5,518 nucleotides of DNA from Chromatiales bacterium. Lineage in GTDB: Bacteria; Pseudomonadota; Gammaproteobacteria; JACCYU01. Each line of letters begins with the position of its first letter. Within the stretch, counting starts at the first letter, position 1. Made by a program: the position numbers and the translations under genes. The notes below the pieces were generated by a model. The model saw only the letters and a program-made list of their open reading frames with translations. It ran no database searches and was not told the DNA's origin. The stretch spans positions 1 through 5,518 of the forward strand of contig JAPSGG010000137.1 in assembly GCA_031177845.1 (NCBI GenBank), written 5' to 3'. Shown here one piece after another: positions 5,035-5,518 of the stretch.

Positions 5035-5518
5035 ATGAGCCACGCAGCCGCCAGCGTTCATTCAGACAACTGCCTAAGGCAGCGATGGGCCCTTCTTCAT
5101 AGCAATCATCCTCAGATTCGCATCAGGGATGCCGCCCGGCAACTCGAGGCGAGTGAGGCGCAATTGGTGGCAACTGGTTGTGGGGACACCGTGGTGCGAC
5201 TAACCAATCACTGGCGCGAACTGATTCAACGCTTGGCACTACTCGGACGTGTTATGGCCTTGACGCGCAATGAGCACGCGGTGCATGAGCAGCAGGGGAC
5301 TTATTCCAATGTTTGCATCATGGGCCAGCTGTGCGCGGTCGAAGGCGATGGAATCAATCTGCAGCTATCGCTCGCCCATTGGTATCACGGCTTCGCCGTG
5401 CGTGAAATGACCCTCTCCGGTCCACGCCGCAGCCTGCAATTCTTCGATCGGCACGGCAGCGCGGTGCACAAGATCTATCTGACCGACGACGGTGACCTGA
5501 CAGCTTACGACGGACTGG
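5035..5518 (+). CDS. hemS: HemS/ChuS/HmuS-family hemin-degrading factor, N-terminal half, cut by the right window edge
   Basis: The window holds 161 codons from ATG 5035 without a stop; family members are about 340-350 residues built from two similar halves, so roughly the first half is present. Signatures are LRQRWALLHSNHPQIRIRDA (14-33), the helical start of HemS-like proteins; EAQLVATG (41-48); MALTRNEHAVHEQQGTYSNV (74-93), the most conserved block; and LAHWYHGFAVRE (113-124), where the family has a W-x-x-G-F-A-V motif. These cytoplasmic proteins accept heme after TonB/ABC import and either degrade it to release iron or traffic it. The axial heme His of the family (about residue 193-196 in ChuS/HemS) lies beyond the window. 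It follows hemP by 113 bp on the same strand, probably under the same Fur-controlled promoter, and has its own GGGAG site. Whether it degrades or only carries heme cannot be told here. Confidence 0.93.
   Translation, partial: MSHAAASVHSDNCLRQRWALLHSNHPQIRIRDAARQLEASEAQLVATGCGDTVVRLTNHWRELIQRLALLGRVMALTRNEHAVHEQQGTYSNVCIMGQLCAVEGDGINLQLSLAHWYHGFAVREMTLSGPRRSLQFFDRHGSAVHKIYLTDDGDLTAYDGL

Noticed and set aside
1..5518. CRISPR array, transposon ends, tRNA or rRNA genes, phage att sites
   Set aside because: No regularly spaced repeats, transposase motifs, cloverleaf-like sequence or rRNA segments were seen on either strand.

Overview
The window looks like chromosomal DNA from a moderately GC-rich proteobacterium, most likely a gammaproteobacterium. 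The best evidence is the BioA protein: its N-terminal motif WHPCTQMKDHE and its end region YPWQERRGL match, from memory, the form found in Pseudomonas/Xanthomonas relatives rather than the enterobacterial one. A HemP-HemS heme pair fits the same assignment. The lineage is an inference; there is no rRNA or other marker gene.

Layout. The left half is transcribed leftward (minus strand). In transcription order from about 2748 down to 1 it holds a PLP-dependent class V aminotransferase-fold protein (2748-1624), a permuted papain-like hydrolase of the YiiX/Peptidase_C92 type (1507-599), and the N-terminal third or more of a thiolase (507-1, running off the left edge). The gaps between these genes are 116 and 91 bp, so they may or may not be one transcript. 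The gap before the thiolase holds a perfect 8-bp inverted repeat, and the thiolase has no in-frame ATG or GTG start.

A 433-bp intergenic region (2749-3181) separates this set from the rightward genes. It contains no convincing gene, but three exact copies of the heptamer CCGGTTA lie in the 106 bp before bioA. The rightward half holds bioA (3182-4528, biotin synthesis), then a 204-bp gap with hairpins and a predicted iron-regulated promoter, then hemP (4733-4921) and the first 161 codons of a hemS/chuS/hmuS-type heme-handling gene (5035-5518, running off the right edge).

How they work together. hemP and hemS form a heme-uptake/utilisation unit, probably Fur-controlled: three tandem ATTATC-like hexamers overlap the likely -10 element. 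bioA is an isolated biotin gene. The thiolase probably belongs to fatty-acid beta-oxidation. No shared pathway links the three leftward genes from sequence alone. I did not find clear evidence of a new multi-gene system. The least explained items are the C92 hydrolase, the class V PLP enzyme lacking the cysteine desulfurase loop, the thiolase start, and the repeats upstream of bioA.
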